Positions 36,336 through 45,180 of a stretch of DNA of 64,000 bases are shown piece by piece. Origin of the DNA: an uncultured Chitinophaga sp. (GTDB lineage: Bacteria > Bacteroidota > Bacteroidia > Chitinophagales > Chitinophagaceae); assembly GCF_946479755.1 (NCBI RefSeq), contig NZ_CAMLHC010000006.1:1-64000 (forward strand), in the 5' to 3' direction. The notes beneath the pieces were generated by a model. It had not been told where the DNA came from. It made no database searches and was given only the letters and a program-made list of their open reading frames with translations. The position numbers and the translations under genes were made by a program. How positions within the stretch are numbered: the stretch's first letter is position 1; every line of letters begins with the position of its first letter.

Positions 36336-37874
36336 TTATTCCCACTCGATCGTAGCGGGTGGTTTGGAGCTGATGTCGTATACCACGCGGTTGATGCCTT
36401 TTACCCGGTTGATGATGTCGTTGGACATTTTAGCCAGGAATTCGTAGGGGAGGTGGGCCCAGTCGGCGGTCATACCGTCGGTGGAAGTTACCGCCCTGAG
36501 GGCTACGGTGAATTCGTAAGTACGTTCGTCGCCCATTACGCCTACGCTTTGTACGGGGAGGAGGATGGTACCTGCCTGCCATACTTTGTCATAGAGACCG
36601 GCTTCGCGCAGTCCTTCGATATAGATGGCGTCTGCTTCCTGGAGCATGGCCACTTTATCCGGCGTGATGGCGCCGAGGATGCGGATAGCGAGGCCGGGGC
36701 CGGGGAAGGGATGGCGTCCGAGGAATACGTCGCTGATACCGATTTCACGGCCTACGCGGCGTACTTCGTCTTTAAAGAGGAAACGCAGGGGTTCTACCAG
36801 CTGCATGTTCATTTTTTCCGGCAGACCGCCCACGTTGTGATGCGATTTGATGGTAACGGAAGGACCGTTTACGGACACGGATTCGATCACGTCCGGGTAG
36901 ATGGTGCCTTGTCCGAGGAAAGAGATGTCTGTCAGTTGAGCAGACTCCTGCTGGAACACCTCAATGAAGAGGCGGCCGATGATTTTACGTTTCTGTTCCG
37001 GATCGGAAACACCGTCGAGCTGGCCGTAGAAGAGGTCTCTTGCGTTAACGCCTTTTACGTTGAGGCCCATATGTTTGTAAGACTCGAGTACGGTTTCGTA
37101 TTCATTTTTACGTAACAGGCCGTTGTCTACAAAGATGCAGAAAAGGTTTTTGCCGATGGCTTTGTGGATGAGCTCAGCAGCTACGGTAGAGTCTACACCG
37201 CCGCTGAGGGCCATTACCACTCTTTTATCGCCTACCTGGGATTTGATTTTTTCGATGGTTTCCTGTACAAAAGCTGCCGGAGTCCAGTCCTGCTGGCAAT
37301 TGCAGATATGTACCAGGAAGTTGCGGATGATCTGTTTGCCTTCCAGGGAGTGGGTCACTTCCGGATGGAACTGCAGGCCGAAGATCGGGTTGGCAGCGAG
37401 GGTCATGCTTTTGAAGGCGGCTACCGGGATATTTTCGGTGGTAGCGATGATCTGGAAGCTTTCAGGGATACGTTTGATGGTATCGGAGTGGCTCATCCAA
37501 ACCTGGCTTTTGCCGGAGATGTCGTATAATAATTTTTCCTCTTTGTCATTGTGTTCCATAAAGGCGCGGCCGTACTCACGGATGTTGCTTTTAGCCACTT
37601 CACCACCGAAGTTTTTGGCCATCAGCTGGGCGCCGTAGCAGATACCGAGTACCGGTACTTTTTCGGCGATGGCAGCGATGTCGAGGGTGGGCGCTTTCTC
37701 GTCGTTGACGGAGAAAGGGCTGCCGGACAAAATAACGCCTTTGATGGAATCGTCCCAGGCAATTGGCTGGAGACAAGGTTTAATTTCGCAATAAACATTC
37801 AGTTCCCGGATGCTGCGCGCGATCAGCTGTGTGTATTGGGAACCGAAATCGAGGATAAGTATCTTTTCTGTCAT
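36336..37874 (-). CDS. guaA: GMP synthase (glutamine-hydrolysing)
   Basis: A protein of 512 residues from the chosen ATG. It aminates XMP to GMP with glutamine nitrogen. The class I amidotransferase domain (about 1-190) has the nucleophile Cys79 in GICYGAQ and FHPEVTH. The ATP-pyrophosphatase domain (about 200-385) has the P-loop SGGVDSTV. The C-terminal dimerisation domain ends KPPATIEWE, as in all GuaA proteins. An in-frame upstream extension of 37 residues is not conserved and would contain the promoter. A -7 box TATCTTTG lies only 7 bp before the ATG, so the transcript may be leaderless. Confidence 0.97.
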   Translation of the reverse strand: MTEKILILDFGSQYTQLIARSIRELNVYCEIKPCLQPIAWDDSIKGVILSGSPFSVNDEKAPTLDIAAIAEKVPVLGICYGAQLMAKNFGGEVAKSNIREYGRAFMEHNDKEEKLLYDISGKSQVWMSHSDTIKRIPESFQIIATTENIPVAAFKSMTLAANPIFGLQFHPEVTHSLEGKQIIRNFLVHICNCQQDWTPAAFVQETIEKIKSQVGDKRVVMALSGGVDSTVAAELIHKAIGKNLFCIFVDNGLLRKNEYETVLESYKHMGLNVKGVNARDLFYGQLDGVSDPEQKRKIIGRLFIEVFQQESAQLTDISFLGQGTIYPDVIESVSVNGPSVTIKSHHNVGGLPEKMNMQLVEPLRFLFKDEVRRVGREIGISDVFLGRHPFPGPGLAIRILGAITPDKVAMLQEADAIYIEGLREAGLYDKVWQAGTILLPVQSVGVMGDERTYEFTVALRAVTSTDGMTADWAHLPYEFLAKMSNDIINRVKGINRVVYDISSKPPATIEWE

Positions 37875-37881
37875 GGTGGTG

Positions 37882-37889
37882 CAAAGATA
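37882..37889 (-). promoter_or_regulatory. -7 box of guaA
   Basis: TATCTTTG on the minus strand matches TAnnTTTG. Its end is 7 bp from the guaA ATG, which would place the transcript start at or just before the first codon. Confidence 0.5.
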
Positions 37890-37968
37890 AAGTCCTTCCT
37901 TCAATTTCGGATTCTGAAAATAGAAAATAGGAAATCTAGTTGTATCTTTCTCTTTATAATCTAAACTT

Positions 37969-38697
37969 ATGCAAACCAAAATCACCCTGTGCTGCGTAGC
38001 AGTAACCCTGGCAATCGCGGGCCTTTTCAGCGCCTGTATTGGTCAAAACCGCGTAAAGGGCAGTGGCAACGTTATCAAAGAGGAAAGAAACGCCCCATCA
38101 TTTCACAAAATAAAGGTAGAAGGCAGTATGAACGTGTTCCTGTCCCAGGGCCCGGCCAAAAAAGCCGTGATAGAGGCGGAAGACAATATCGCGCCGCTGG
38201 TGGAGCTGGTAGAAGATGGCGACCGGCTGAAAGTCCGTTTCCGGCATAATACCAACATTTCTACCCGCAAAAGCGTCAATATCTACCTGACCACGCCGGA
38301 CGTGGAAGAAGTGTCGCTGGCCGGTTCGGGGGATATGAAGCTGGTGGACAAATTTAACAGCAAGGAAGAGATGAAAATCAGCCTGTCGGGCTCCGGTAAT
38401 ATGAACGGCACCATCAATGCGCCGGAAGTAAAAGCTTCCATCGCCGGTTCCGGTAATATGTATTTACAGGGAGAAACAAAGACTGTCAATGTTTCCATTG
38501 CCGGCAGCGGCGATTATGTGGGTGACGGCCTGTTGTCTGAGGAAGCGGAAGTAAAAATTGCGGGCAGTGGTGATGCGAGCGTGCACGCCAGTGTAAAACT
38601 GGAAGCGAAAATTGCCGGTTCCGGTGATGTGAAGTATAAGGGAAATCCGACCGTATCCAGTTCAGTAGCGGGTTCTGGCTCTGTTAAGAAAATTTAG
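37969..38697 (+). CDS. DUF2807 (head GIN domain) lipoprotein
   Basis: A protein of 242 residues with a lipobox (GLFSAC, Cys23). The mature part is one DUF2807 domain, a right-handed beta-helix built of repeated turns: GSGNV, GSMNV, AGSGDM, SGSGNM, AGSGNM, AGSGDYV, AGSGDAS, AGSGDV, AGSGSV. It is likely at the outer membrane or surface. These are sometimes called putative adhesins, but no ligand is known. Divergent from guaA. Confidence 0.9.
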   Translation: MQTKITLCCVAVTLAIAGLFSACIGQNRVKGSGNVIKEERNAPSFHKIKVEGSMNVFLSQGPAKKAVIEAEDNIAPLVELVEDGDRLKVRFRHNTNISTRKSVNIYLTTPDVEEVSLAGSGDMKLVDKFNSKEEMKISLSGSGNMNGTINAPEVKASIAGSGNMYLQGETKTVNVSIAGSGDYVGDGLLSEEAEVKIAGSGDASVHASVKLEAKIAGSGDVKYKGNPTVSSSVAGSGSVKKI

Positions 38698-38796
38698 TGT
38701 TACAATATTTACAAATTTTTAACATTTCAAAAATCATATCGAAAGCAGTTTTGCTGTTATTTACATTGATTTTCAAAAAAATCTAAGTCCTTTTGT

Positions 38797-38842
38797 CCAG
38801 ATACTGCCGCAGCAATAACAAGCCGGCTGAGGCAGTATCTGG
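38797..38842. repeat. 17-bp inverted repeat upstream of darA
   Basis: Arms CCAGATACTGCCGCAGC (38797-38813) and its near-complement (38826-38842) pair at 16 of 17 positions around a 12-base loop. No T run follows, so a standard terminator for the DUF2807 gene is not obvious. It is 140 bp before darA. Confidence 0.7.
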
Positions 38843-38981
38843 CTGGGGCACAAGCCAACTGAAAATGCCTCTCCGCACCCCAAAGCTCAGCCCTGCAACT
38901 GTCAAATTATTATTAAATGACATAAATAATAGTCCTTTTTTGTATGTTTACAGTTTGGATTGTTGAACTCCTATTCCTTTT

Positions 38982-39902
38982 ATGAACGAAAGACCGAAGG
39001 TCCTGGTGGTATATTATACCCAGACAGGCCAATTAAAAAGGATTATTGATCATGTGTTGGCGCCACTGGCAAACAGTGTGGACATTACATACGAAGAACT
39101 GGTTCCTGTACAGCCTTTCCCTTTTCCATGGGGAAAGCAGCAGTTTTATGATACTATGCCGGAAACGGTGCAGGATACGCCTCGCGGCATCCAGCCGTTG
39201 AAGGTGGACGTGAATGCACACTTCGACCTGGTACTGCTGGCCTATCAGCCCTGGTTCCTGTCTCCTTCCCAGCCAACAGCCGCTTTCCTGCAAAGTGAGG
39301 CAGCCGCCCGCCTGTTGAAAGGCAAACCGGTGATCACGCTGCTGGGCAGCCGCAACATGTGGCTCAATGCGCAGGAAAGGGTGAAAAACTACCTGCACCG
39401 CATGGGAGCCAATCTGGTAGGAAATATTGTACTGGTGGATAAATCACCTAACCTGGTTTCCCTGATCACTATTTTACGCTGGGCTTTCAAAGGAAAAAAA
39501 GAAGCTACCCGTTTCCTGCCGCAGGCCGGGGTACAGGAAAATGAGATCATCACTTCCAACCGTTTCGCCGGTCCCATTGCTACGGCGCTGGAGACACGAA
39601 AATGGGAATCGCTGCATCCACAGCTGATGTCGCTGGATGCGGTGGAATTATTGCCTAACCTTGTACTGCTGGAAAACAACGGTATCAGTGCTTTCCGTTT
39701 CTGGGCCAAATTCATCAGCGCCAAAGGTGGTCCCGGAGCTGCGGCCCGGCAAGGCAGGGTAACGATGTACCGGTCGCTTTTGCTGGTAGGCATCTTCGTA
39801 CTCACACCCATCACGCTGATATCTTCGCTTATCAAGCTCAACCTGAAACGGGATGAGTTGAAACGGGAGGTGGATTATTATAAAGGAATCGGTTTGCGCT
39901 AA
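38982..39902 (+). CDS. darA: Dialkylresorcinol-forming enzyme DarA (aromatase/condensing enzyme-like)
   Basis: A protein of 306 residues. The N-terminus VLVVYYTQTGQ is a flavodoxin-like phosphate-binding loop, followed by PFPWGKQQFYDTMPE and FDLVLLAYQPWFLSPSQPT, which are typical of DarA proteins. A hydrophobic helix lies near the C-terminus (about residues 266-288). In known dialkylresorcinol and flexirubin systems DarA works with DarB: DarB forms a cyclohexanedione ring from two acyl chains and DarA aromatises it, probably with FMN. Here darB follows 179 bp downstream, so the pair is intact. It starts the plus-strand biosynthetic cluster ending at 47428. Confidence 0.88.
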   Translation: MNERPKVLVVYYTQTGQLKRIIDHVLAPLANSVDITYEELVPVQPFPFPWGKQQFYDTMPETVQDTPRGIQPLKVDVNAHFDLVLLAYQPWFLSPSQPTAAFLQSEAAARLLKGKPVITLLGSRNMWLNAQERVKNYLHRMGANLVGNIVLVDKSPNLVSLITILRWAFKGKKEATRFLPQAGVQENEIITSNRFAGPIATALETRKWESLHPQLMSLDAVELLPNLVLLENNGISAFRFWAKFISAKGGPGAAARQGRVTMYRSLLLVGIFVLTPITLISSLIKLNLKRDELKREVDYYKGIGLR

Positions 39903-40081
39903 CCCGTATCCGTACCGGAAATCTCCGCGGGTGGCGTGAAAATTGTAATTCCGTTTAGAGTTATTAATTTACGTCCGCTTAAAAGTTATAAAACCAAACA
40001 TGTTTATCACCGCAGGAAGGCTGGCCATAACGGTTGTCACTATGGGATTGCATGCGGCCTTAAAAGACGAATTATTTTCAA

Positions 40082-41218
40082 ATGAAGGAAGTTTATATTA
40101 CCAGGCTATCTAAATTTTTACCCAACAAGCCTGTTGAAAATGAGGAAATGGAGAGCATTCTCGGAATGGTAGACGGAAGACCTTCCCGTGCACGGTTGAA
40201 GATTTTGGGCAACAACAAAATCAAAAACCGTTACTATTCGCTGGACCAGGACGGCAATTCCACTCATTCCAACGCTGAGATGACCGCCAACGCTGTCAGC
40301 GCATTGTTTGATGAAAAATTCCCCATCAGCAAATTACAATTACTGGCTTGCGGTACTACATCGCCTGATCAGTTGTTGCCTAACCACGCCGCCATGGTAC
40401 ACGGTCTGCTGAAATGCCAGCCTGTGGAACTGATCGCTGCTACCGGCGCCTGCGCGGCAGGCATGCAGGCTTTTAAATACGCCTGGATGTCTATCCGTTG
40501 CGGCAACACCGTCAATGCGGTGAGCACCGGCTCTGAAAAATTCTCCGCCTGGATGCTGGCACAGAAGTTCCAGCCGGAAGCAGAGAACCTGAAAGCGCTG
40601 GATGAAAATCCGATCATCGCTTTTGAAAAAGATTTCCTCCGCTGGATGTTGTCTGACGGCGCCAGCGCCGCTCTTTTCCAGGACAAACCCAATGAAGAAG
40701 GTCTGTCACTGCGTGTAGACTGGGTAGAGATCCTGTCCTACGCCAATGAGCTGGAAACCTGCATGTATGCCGGCTCCATCAAAAATCCTGATGGCAGCAC
40801 CAAGGGCTGGATCGACATGACGCCTGATGAGTGGGCACAGCACAGCGTATTCTCTTTTAAACAAGATACCCGCCTGTTGGGTAAAAATATAGTGCCTTCC
40901 GGCGCACAGATGTGGAAAGAACTGGTAGAAAGACATAACATCAACCTCGATGAAATTGATTTCTTCCTGCCACATTTATCTTCCGAGTTTTTCCGTTTAA
41001 AGATCGACGAAGAAATTACCCGCCTGGGCGTACCTATTCCGCTGGAAAAATGGTTCACCAACCTGGCATGGGTAGGCAACGTGGGCACCGCTTCTCCTTA
41101 TCTGATGCTGGAAGAGCTGATGAATACCGGTCGCTTCAAAAAAGGACAGAAGATCGTGATGATGGTGCCTGAAAGTGCGCGTTTTTCCTATGCTTATGCA
41201 CACATCACCGTTGTATAG
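40082..41218 (+). CDS. darB: Dialkylresorcinol ketosynthase DarB (KAS III-like)
   Basis: A protein of 378 residues with the thiolase fold of beta-ketoacyl-ACP synthase III. The catalytic cysteine is Cys124 in ATGACAAG; the catalytic histidine is probably His298 (LPHLSS), and WVGNVGTASP carries the catalytic asparagine. In DAR biosynthesis DarB joins two acyl thioesters by Claisen and Michael/aldol steps. Starter and extender chains would be supplied on the ACP of this cluster. The next gene begins 24 bp downstream. A short open frame at 40000-40113 overlaps the start and may be a leader. Confidence 0.9.
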   Translation: MKEVYITRLSKFLPNKPVENEEMESILGMVDGRPSRARLKILGNNKIKNRYYSLDQDGNSTHSNAEMTANAVSALFDEKFPISKLQLLACGTTSPDQLLPNHAAMVHGLLKCQPVELIAATGACAAGMQAFKYAWMSIRCGNTVNAVSTGSEKFSAWMLAQKFQPEAENLKALDENPIIAFEKDFLRWMLSDGASAALFQDKPNEEGLSLRVDWVEILSYANELETCMYAGSIKNPDGSTKGWIDMTPDEWAQHSVFSFKQDTRLLGKNIVPSGAQMWKELVERHNINLDEIDFFLPHLSSEFFRLKIDEEITRLGVPIPLEKWFTNLAWVGNVGTASPYLMLEELMNTGRFKKGQKIVMMVPESARFSYAYAHITVV

Positions 41219-41242
41219 GCATTCACTTCTAAAACTGCAGTC

Positions 41243-41641
41243 ATGAAAAAAGACGAAGTGCCGCAGGATAGCGATAACCTGCATGAAGGCTCATTCAAAC
41301 AGATTATGTATGCGGTGGACAACTCCGGTAACTACGTACAGGTGCAGAGTTCAGGGTGGGAACCGGAAAACATTGCCCTTACGCAGGCCTGGGAAGAAGT
41401 AAATGAGAAAGTAGCTGCCGCCAAAGTGCTGGTGCAGTCCGGTGAAATCAGCCCGATCGCTTATTATATGGAAAAGAACCTGATGGACCTGGCCCTGCTG
41501 GCCAACTATGTGGGGAAGTTCCAGTGGCAGGTGAAACGGCATATGAAACCGGCCGTGTTCCGGCGCCTGAGCGATAAAATGCTGCAACGCTATGCGGACG
41601 CATTTAAGATCAGTAAGGAAGATTTACTGCATATAAAATAA
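41243..41641 (+). CDS. Conserved-type cluster protein of unknown function
   Basis: A protein of 132 residues, no signal peptide, mostly helical, with a basic C-terminal half (KFQWQVKRHMKPAVFRRLSDKMLQRYADAF). The opening segment contains IMYAVDNSGNYVQVQSSGWEPENIALTQAWEEV. I do not recognise a named domain. Its position between darB and the BtrH-like gene, with a gap of 24 bp from darB, implies a role in the pigment-like pathway, for example as a small partner protein. A helical accessory of the acyl-carrier machinery is one possibility, but this is a guess. Confidence 0.75.
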   Translation: MKKDEVPQDSDNLHEGSFKQIMYAVDNSGNYVQVQSSGWEPENIALTQAWEEVNEKVAAAKVLVQSGEISPIAYYMEKNLMDLALLANYVGKFQWQVKRHMKPAVFRRLSDKMLQRYADAFKISKEDLLHIK

Positions 41642-41660
41642 TATTATCACATAAAGACAC

Positions 41661-41718
41661 AAAGCAACAAGGCGGCACAGGAAATTATGTTGAATGATCT
41701 CTGCTGCCTTGTTGCTTT
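41661..41718. repeat. 17-bp inverted repeat between cluster genes
   Basis: Arms AAAGCAACAAGGCGGCA (41661-41677) and TGCTGCCTTGTTGCTTT (41702-41718) pair at 16 of 17 positions around a 24-base loop, and T residues follow. Words such as AAAGACACAAAGC and GGCTTTGCGTGG flank it, resembling the repeats at 27993 and 36270. By position it could partly terminate transcription after the 132-residue gene. Confidence 0.75.
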
Positions 41719-41745
41719 TTGGCTTTGCGTGGACACGCAACAATT

Positions 41746-42750
41746 ATGAACAACCATCAATTTCGTCATACGCAGACAGCCCACTGTGAAAGTGGTGTGA
41801 TCTCCAACCTGCTGGGACACCATGGCCTGAAGATCAGCGAGCCGATGGCATTTGGCATTGGCGCCGGCATCTTTTTCGCGCATCTGCCTTTTGTGAAAGT
41901 GAACGGTGTGCCGGGCACGACCTATCGTATCTGGCCGGGCGCTATTTTTCAACGGGTATGTAAACGGCTGGGGGTGAAAATGGAGACTGCGAAATTCTCC
42001 TCTCCGGAAAAAGGGATGGCCGCGCTGGACCGTGTAGTGGCCGGTGGTACGCCGGTAGGACTGCTTTCCAGCGTTTATTACCTGCCTTATTTCCCGCCAT
42101 CCTACCGCTTCCATTTCAATGCCCATAACCTGGTGGTATATGGCAAAAGAGAAGATCAGTACCTGGTGAGCGATCCGGTGATGGACACCGTGACCGAGAT
42201 AGATCCCGGTAGCCTGGCACAGGCCCGCTTTGCCAAAGGTTTTCCGGCCCCCAAAGGGAAAATGTACTACCCGGTACACGTCCCCGGAAAAGCGTCTTTC
42301 GAAAAACCAATTAAAGAAGGGATTGCACAGACCTGCCACTATATGCTGAAGATCCCTTTCCCCATGTTCGGCGTAAAGGGTATCCGTTTCCTGGCCAACC
42401 GGGTAAAGGATTATCCGGAGAAGGTGGGAGAGCGTAAATCCGCGCTGTACCTGGGTAACGTGATCCGGATGCAGGAAGAGATCGGTACCGGTGGCGCCGG
42501 CTTCCGTTTTGTATATGCCGCTTTCCTGCAGGAATCCGCCGTGTTGCTGAACAAGCCGGAACTGAGCCGCCTGGCGACAGAACTCACGCAGGCCGGTGAT
42601 CTTTGGCGTAATTTTGCTTTTTCTGCAGGCAGGGTATGCAAAAGCCGTTCAGCCGACAACGTGTCTTACAAAGAGCTGAGCGAAATGTTAATACAGTGTG
42701 CCGCCGCAGAAGAGACCTTTTTCAAAAAGCTGGCACAGGTGAAAATTTAG
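41746..42750 (+). CDS. BtrH N-terminal-like acyltransferase-type protein
   Basis: A protein of 334 residues. The N-terminus RHTQTAHCESGVISNLLGHHG has the His13-Cys14 pair typical of the BtrH N-terminal family, a papain-like peptidase or acyltransferase fold in which Cys is the nucleophile; a later histidine in NAHNLVVYGK and aspartate in YLVSDPVMD fit the triad. In butirosin synthesis BtrH moves an acyl group from an ACP to an amine. Here it may release the polyketide chain or join it to another group, but the true reaction is unknown. The start ATG at 41746 follows the hairpin; a GTG-type extension upstream was not used. Confidence 0.85.
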   Translation: MNNHQFRHTQTAHCESGVISNLLGHHGLKISEPMAFGIGAGIFFAHLPFVKVNGVPGTTYRIWPGAIFQRVCKRLGVKMETAKFSSPEKGMAALDRVVAGGTPVGLLSSVYYLPYFPPSYRFHFNAHNLVVYGKREDQYLVSDPVMDTVTEIDPGSLAQARFAKGFPAPKGKMYYPVHVPGKASFEKPIKEGIAQTCHYMLKIPFPMFGVKGIRFLANRVKDYPEKVGERKSALYLGNVIRMQEEIGTGGAGFRFVYAAFLQESAVLLNKPELSRLATELTQAGDLWRNFAFSAGRVCKSRSADNVSYKELSEMLIQCAAAEETFFKKLAQVKI

Positions 42751-42760
42751 TCCGGTGGAT

Positions 42761-43507
42761 ATGGCAAGTATAGCAGTAAAGGAATTGTGTAAAACCTATA
42801 AGGGCGCGGCGGAAGCCACGCTCAAAGGATTGACTTTTGCCTTTCCTGAAGGGAAAATCGGTGGATTACTGGGACCTAACGGCGCCGGCAAAACGACTAC
42901 CATCTCCATTTTGTGTGGCCTGGTAAAGGCTGACAGCGGAAACGTGATGATACACGGGCTGCCGCAGGATGCCGCTCACCGGGAGCAGATAAAAAAAATT
43001 ATCGGCATTGTGCCGCAACAGATAGCCCTGTATCCGCAGTTGTCGGCAGTGGAAAATCTCACTTATTTCGGCAACCTGTACGGATTTAAGGGTAAAGTGC
43101 TGTACGACAGGATCATGCATTACCTCGAAGTGTTTGGCCTGGAAAAAAGTGCGCACAAGGAAATTCACAAATATTCGGGGGGCATGAAACGCCGGGCGAA
43201 CATCATCGCCGCTATCCTGCATGAACCCGATTTGCTGATACTGGACGAGCCTACCGCAGGGGTGGACGTACAGTCACGCAGCATGATCCTGCAATTCCTG
43301 CGCCGGTACAACGAGCAGGGGGCCAGTATCCTGTACACCTCCCATCTGCTGGAAGAAGCGCAGTCGCTTTGCGACGAGGTGGTGATTATGGACGAGGGTA
43401 AAATGATACTCCAGGGCAAGCCGGAACTGCTGATCAGTGCGCTGCCCGAATGCCGCAACCTGGAAGATGTTTTTTTACATTATACCGGGCATGCATTGCG
43501 GGATTAA
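42761..43507 (+). CDS. ABC transporter ATP-binding protein (ABC-2 exporter)
   Basis: A protein of 248 residues from the chosen ATG. Walker A GPNGAGKT (residues 38-45), signature YSGGMKRR, Walker B LLILDEPTAGVD, and H-loop YTSHLLEEA are all present. The permease gene follows 17 bp downstream. The two form a type-2 exporter, probably moving the lipid product or its precursor to the outer membrane. An in-frame GTG two codons upstream (42755) is a second possible start. Confidence 0.93.
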   Translation: MASIAVKELCKTYKGAAEATLKGLTFAFPEGKIGGLLGPNGAGKTTTISILCGLVKADSGNVMIHGLPQDAAHREQIKKIIGIVPQQIALYPQLSAVENLTYFGNLYGFKGKVLYDRIMHYLEVFGLEKSAHKEIHKYSGGMKRRANIIAAILHEPDLLILDEPTAGVDVQSRSMILQFLRRYNEQGASILYTSHLLEEAQSLCDEVVIMDEGKMILQGKPELLISALPECRNLEDVFLHYTGHALRD

Positions 43508-43524
43508 CAAAATGAAAAAAAGCT

Positions 43525-44817
43525 ATGCTTAGATTACTGGCTACCATAAGAAAAGAATGGCAGCTGCTGTTGCGCGATAAAACGGGGCTAACGTTGCTGT
43601 TTGTCATGCCGGTGGTCCTGATCACCGTGATGGCCCTGATACAGGACGCGCCTTTTAAGGACTACCAGGATGTGAAGTTCGATATCCTGACGGTAGACAA
43701 CGATCATGGCCGTCTGGGCAGATATGTCCGGGAAGGGCTGGCCTCCGGCGGACAGTTCAATATTATCGATACGCTGGATGGGCGGCCTGTCACCGAGCAG
43801 CAGGCCCGGGAGCTGGTCAACAACGGGCGGTATAAAATCAGCATTATTGTACCGGCCGGGGCTACAGCAGCTATTGTGAGCAATGCGAACCGGATCGTGA
43901 ACGATATTACGCAGCGGATGGGCATGAGCGTGTCGCTGCCGGTAAAAAAGGGGGCCGATTCACTGAATGTGGTCATTTATTTCGACCCGGCGGCAAAAAA
44001 GGCTTTTAAAGGCGCTATTCACCAGGCGTTGGATAATTTTCTGACCCAGGTGGAAACAGATATGTTGCTGGACAGGATCAGGCAGCAGTTGCGTAACAAA
44101 GATACACCCGCTACGCCGGGCGATACCCTGCCGATCCGTCTGCAGGCCGTGGGGCTGAAGGAACATGCCACCGGCAACGCCAAACAGCTGGACGTGGTGT
44201 CTAACTCGGTACAGCATAACGTGCCGGCCTGGAGCATTTTTGCGATGTTTTTCATCGTGATCCCTATTGCCGGCAATATGATCCGCGAGCGGGAAGATGG
44301 TAGTTTGTTGAGAATGAAGCTGATACCCGGTTCTTATCTGTTGATCCTGGCGGGGAAGATGCTGTTTTTCGTAGGTATCTGCCTGTTACAGTTTTACCTG
44401 ATGATGCTGGTGGGCATTTATGCGATGCCGCTGCTGGACCTGCCCAGGCTGGCGATGGGCCACGACCAGGGGGCTACGTTGCTGGTAGCCGGTGCGATAG
44501 GACTGGCGGCCACAGCCTACGGCATACTGATCGGTACGCTTTTTAAGACGCCCAACCAGGCCCTGAACTTCGGCGCCATTTCCATCGTGATCCTGTCGGC
44601 CATCGGCGGCATTTGGATACCGCTGGAAGTGATGCCCGTCAACATGCAGGTGATTGGCCGCTTATCGCCGCTCAGCTGGGGATTGGACGCTATCAACGAT
44701 ATTTACCTGCGTAATGGCGACATCGGCTATGTGTGGAAGAACGTGTTGCGTCTTGTACTCACGGGCGGGGTGATGCTGGCCGTTGCCGGATACGTCGAAA
44801 AACGAAGAATGAACTGA
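43525..44817 (+). CDS. ABC-2 type transporter permease
   Basis: A protein of 430 residues. One helix near the N-terminus (about 20-38), then a periplasmic region of about 190 residues, then five to six helices in the last 200 residues (IFAMFFIVIPIAGN, LILAGKMLFFVGICLLQFYLMMLVGIYAM, LLVAGAIGLAATAYGILIGTLF, FGAISIVILSAIGGIWIP, LVLTGGVMLAVAGYV). The layout fits YhgE/Pip-type or ABC-2 permeases. It pairs with the ATPase gene just upstream. Substrate unknown, but likely the cluster's lipid-like product. Confidence 0.9.
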   Translation: MLRLLATIRKEWQLLLRDKTGLTLLFVMPVVLITVMALIQDAPFKDYQDVKFDILTVDNDHGRLGRYVREGLASGGQFNIIDTLDGRPVTEQQARELVNNGRYKISIIVPAGATAAIVSNANRIVNDITQRMGMSVSLPVKKGADSLNVVIYFDPAAKKAFKGAIHQALDNFLTQVETDMLLDRIRQQLRNKDTPATPGDTLPIRLQAVGLKEHATGNAKQLDVVSNSVQHNVPAWSIFAMFFIVIPIAGNMIREREDGSLLRMKLIPGSYLLILAGKMLFFVGICLLQFYLMMLVGIYAMPLLDLPRLAMGHDQGATLLVAGAIGLAATAYGILIGTLFKTPNQALNFGAISIVILSAIGGIWIPLEVMPVNMQVIGRLSPLSWGLDAINDIYLRNGDIGYVWKNVLRLVLTGGVMLAVAGYVEKRRMN

Positions 44818-44909
44818 TAAACTATTTTCTAAACAACAGTAAAACTGTATTTTTACCCCCCACAAAGGGAATCCCTGTGTACAGACGGGGATAAACCTAC
44901 AACTTGATT

Positions 44910-45167
44910 ATGGAAGATTTAAAAAGCAAACTCAAAGTGCAGATCATTGAAGCGTTAAATCTGCAGGATACCAAACCGGAAGATATTGATGACAATGCTC
45001 CTTTATTTGGTGAAGGGCTTGGCCTGGACAGCATCGACTCCCTGGAGCTGATGGTGTTACTGGAAAGGCAATATCATATCAAAGTGGAAGATCCGCGCGA
45101 AGGACGCAAGATCCTGCAGTCTGTGCAATCCATGGCCGATTTTATCCAATCCAAACAGCCGGCATAA
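44910..45167 (+). CDS. Acyl carrier protein of the dar cluster
   Basis: A protein of 85 residues. The phosphopantetheine attachment serine is Ser41 in GLGLDSIDSLEL. It is acidic and helical, as usual. It lies directly upstream of the ketosynthase gene (14-bp gap), so it is presumably the carrier on which the acyl chain is extended and handed to DarB. A TTG two codons upstream (44904) is in frame but an unlikely start. Confidence 0.95.
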   Translation: MEDLKSKLKVQIIEALNLQDTKPEDIDDNAPLFGEGLGLDSIDSLELMVLLERQYHIKVEDPREGRKILQSVQSMADFIQSKQPA

Positions 45168-45180
45168 GTAAGAAGCTGAC

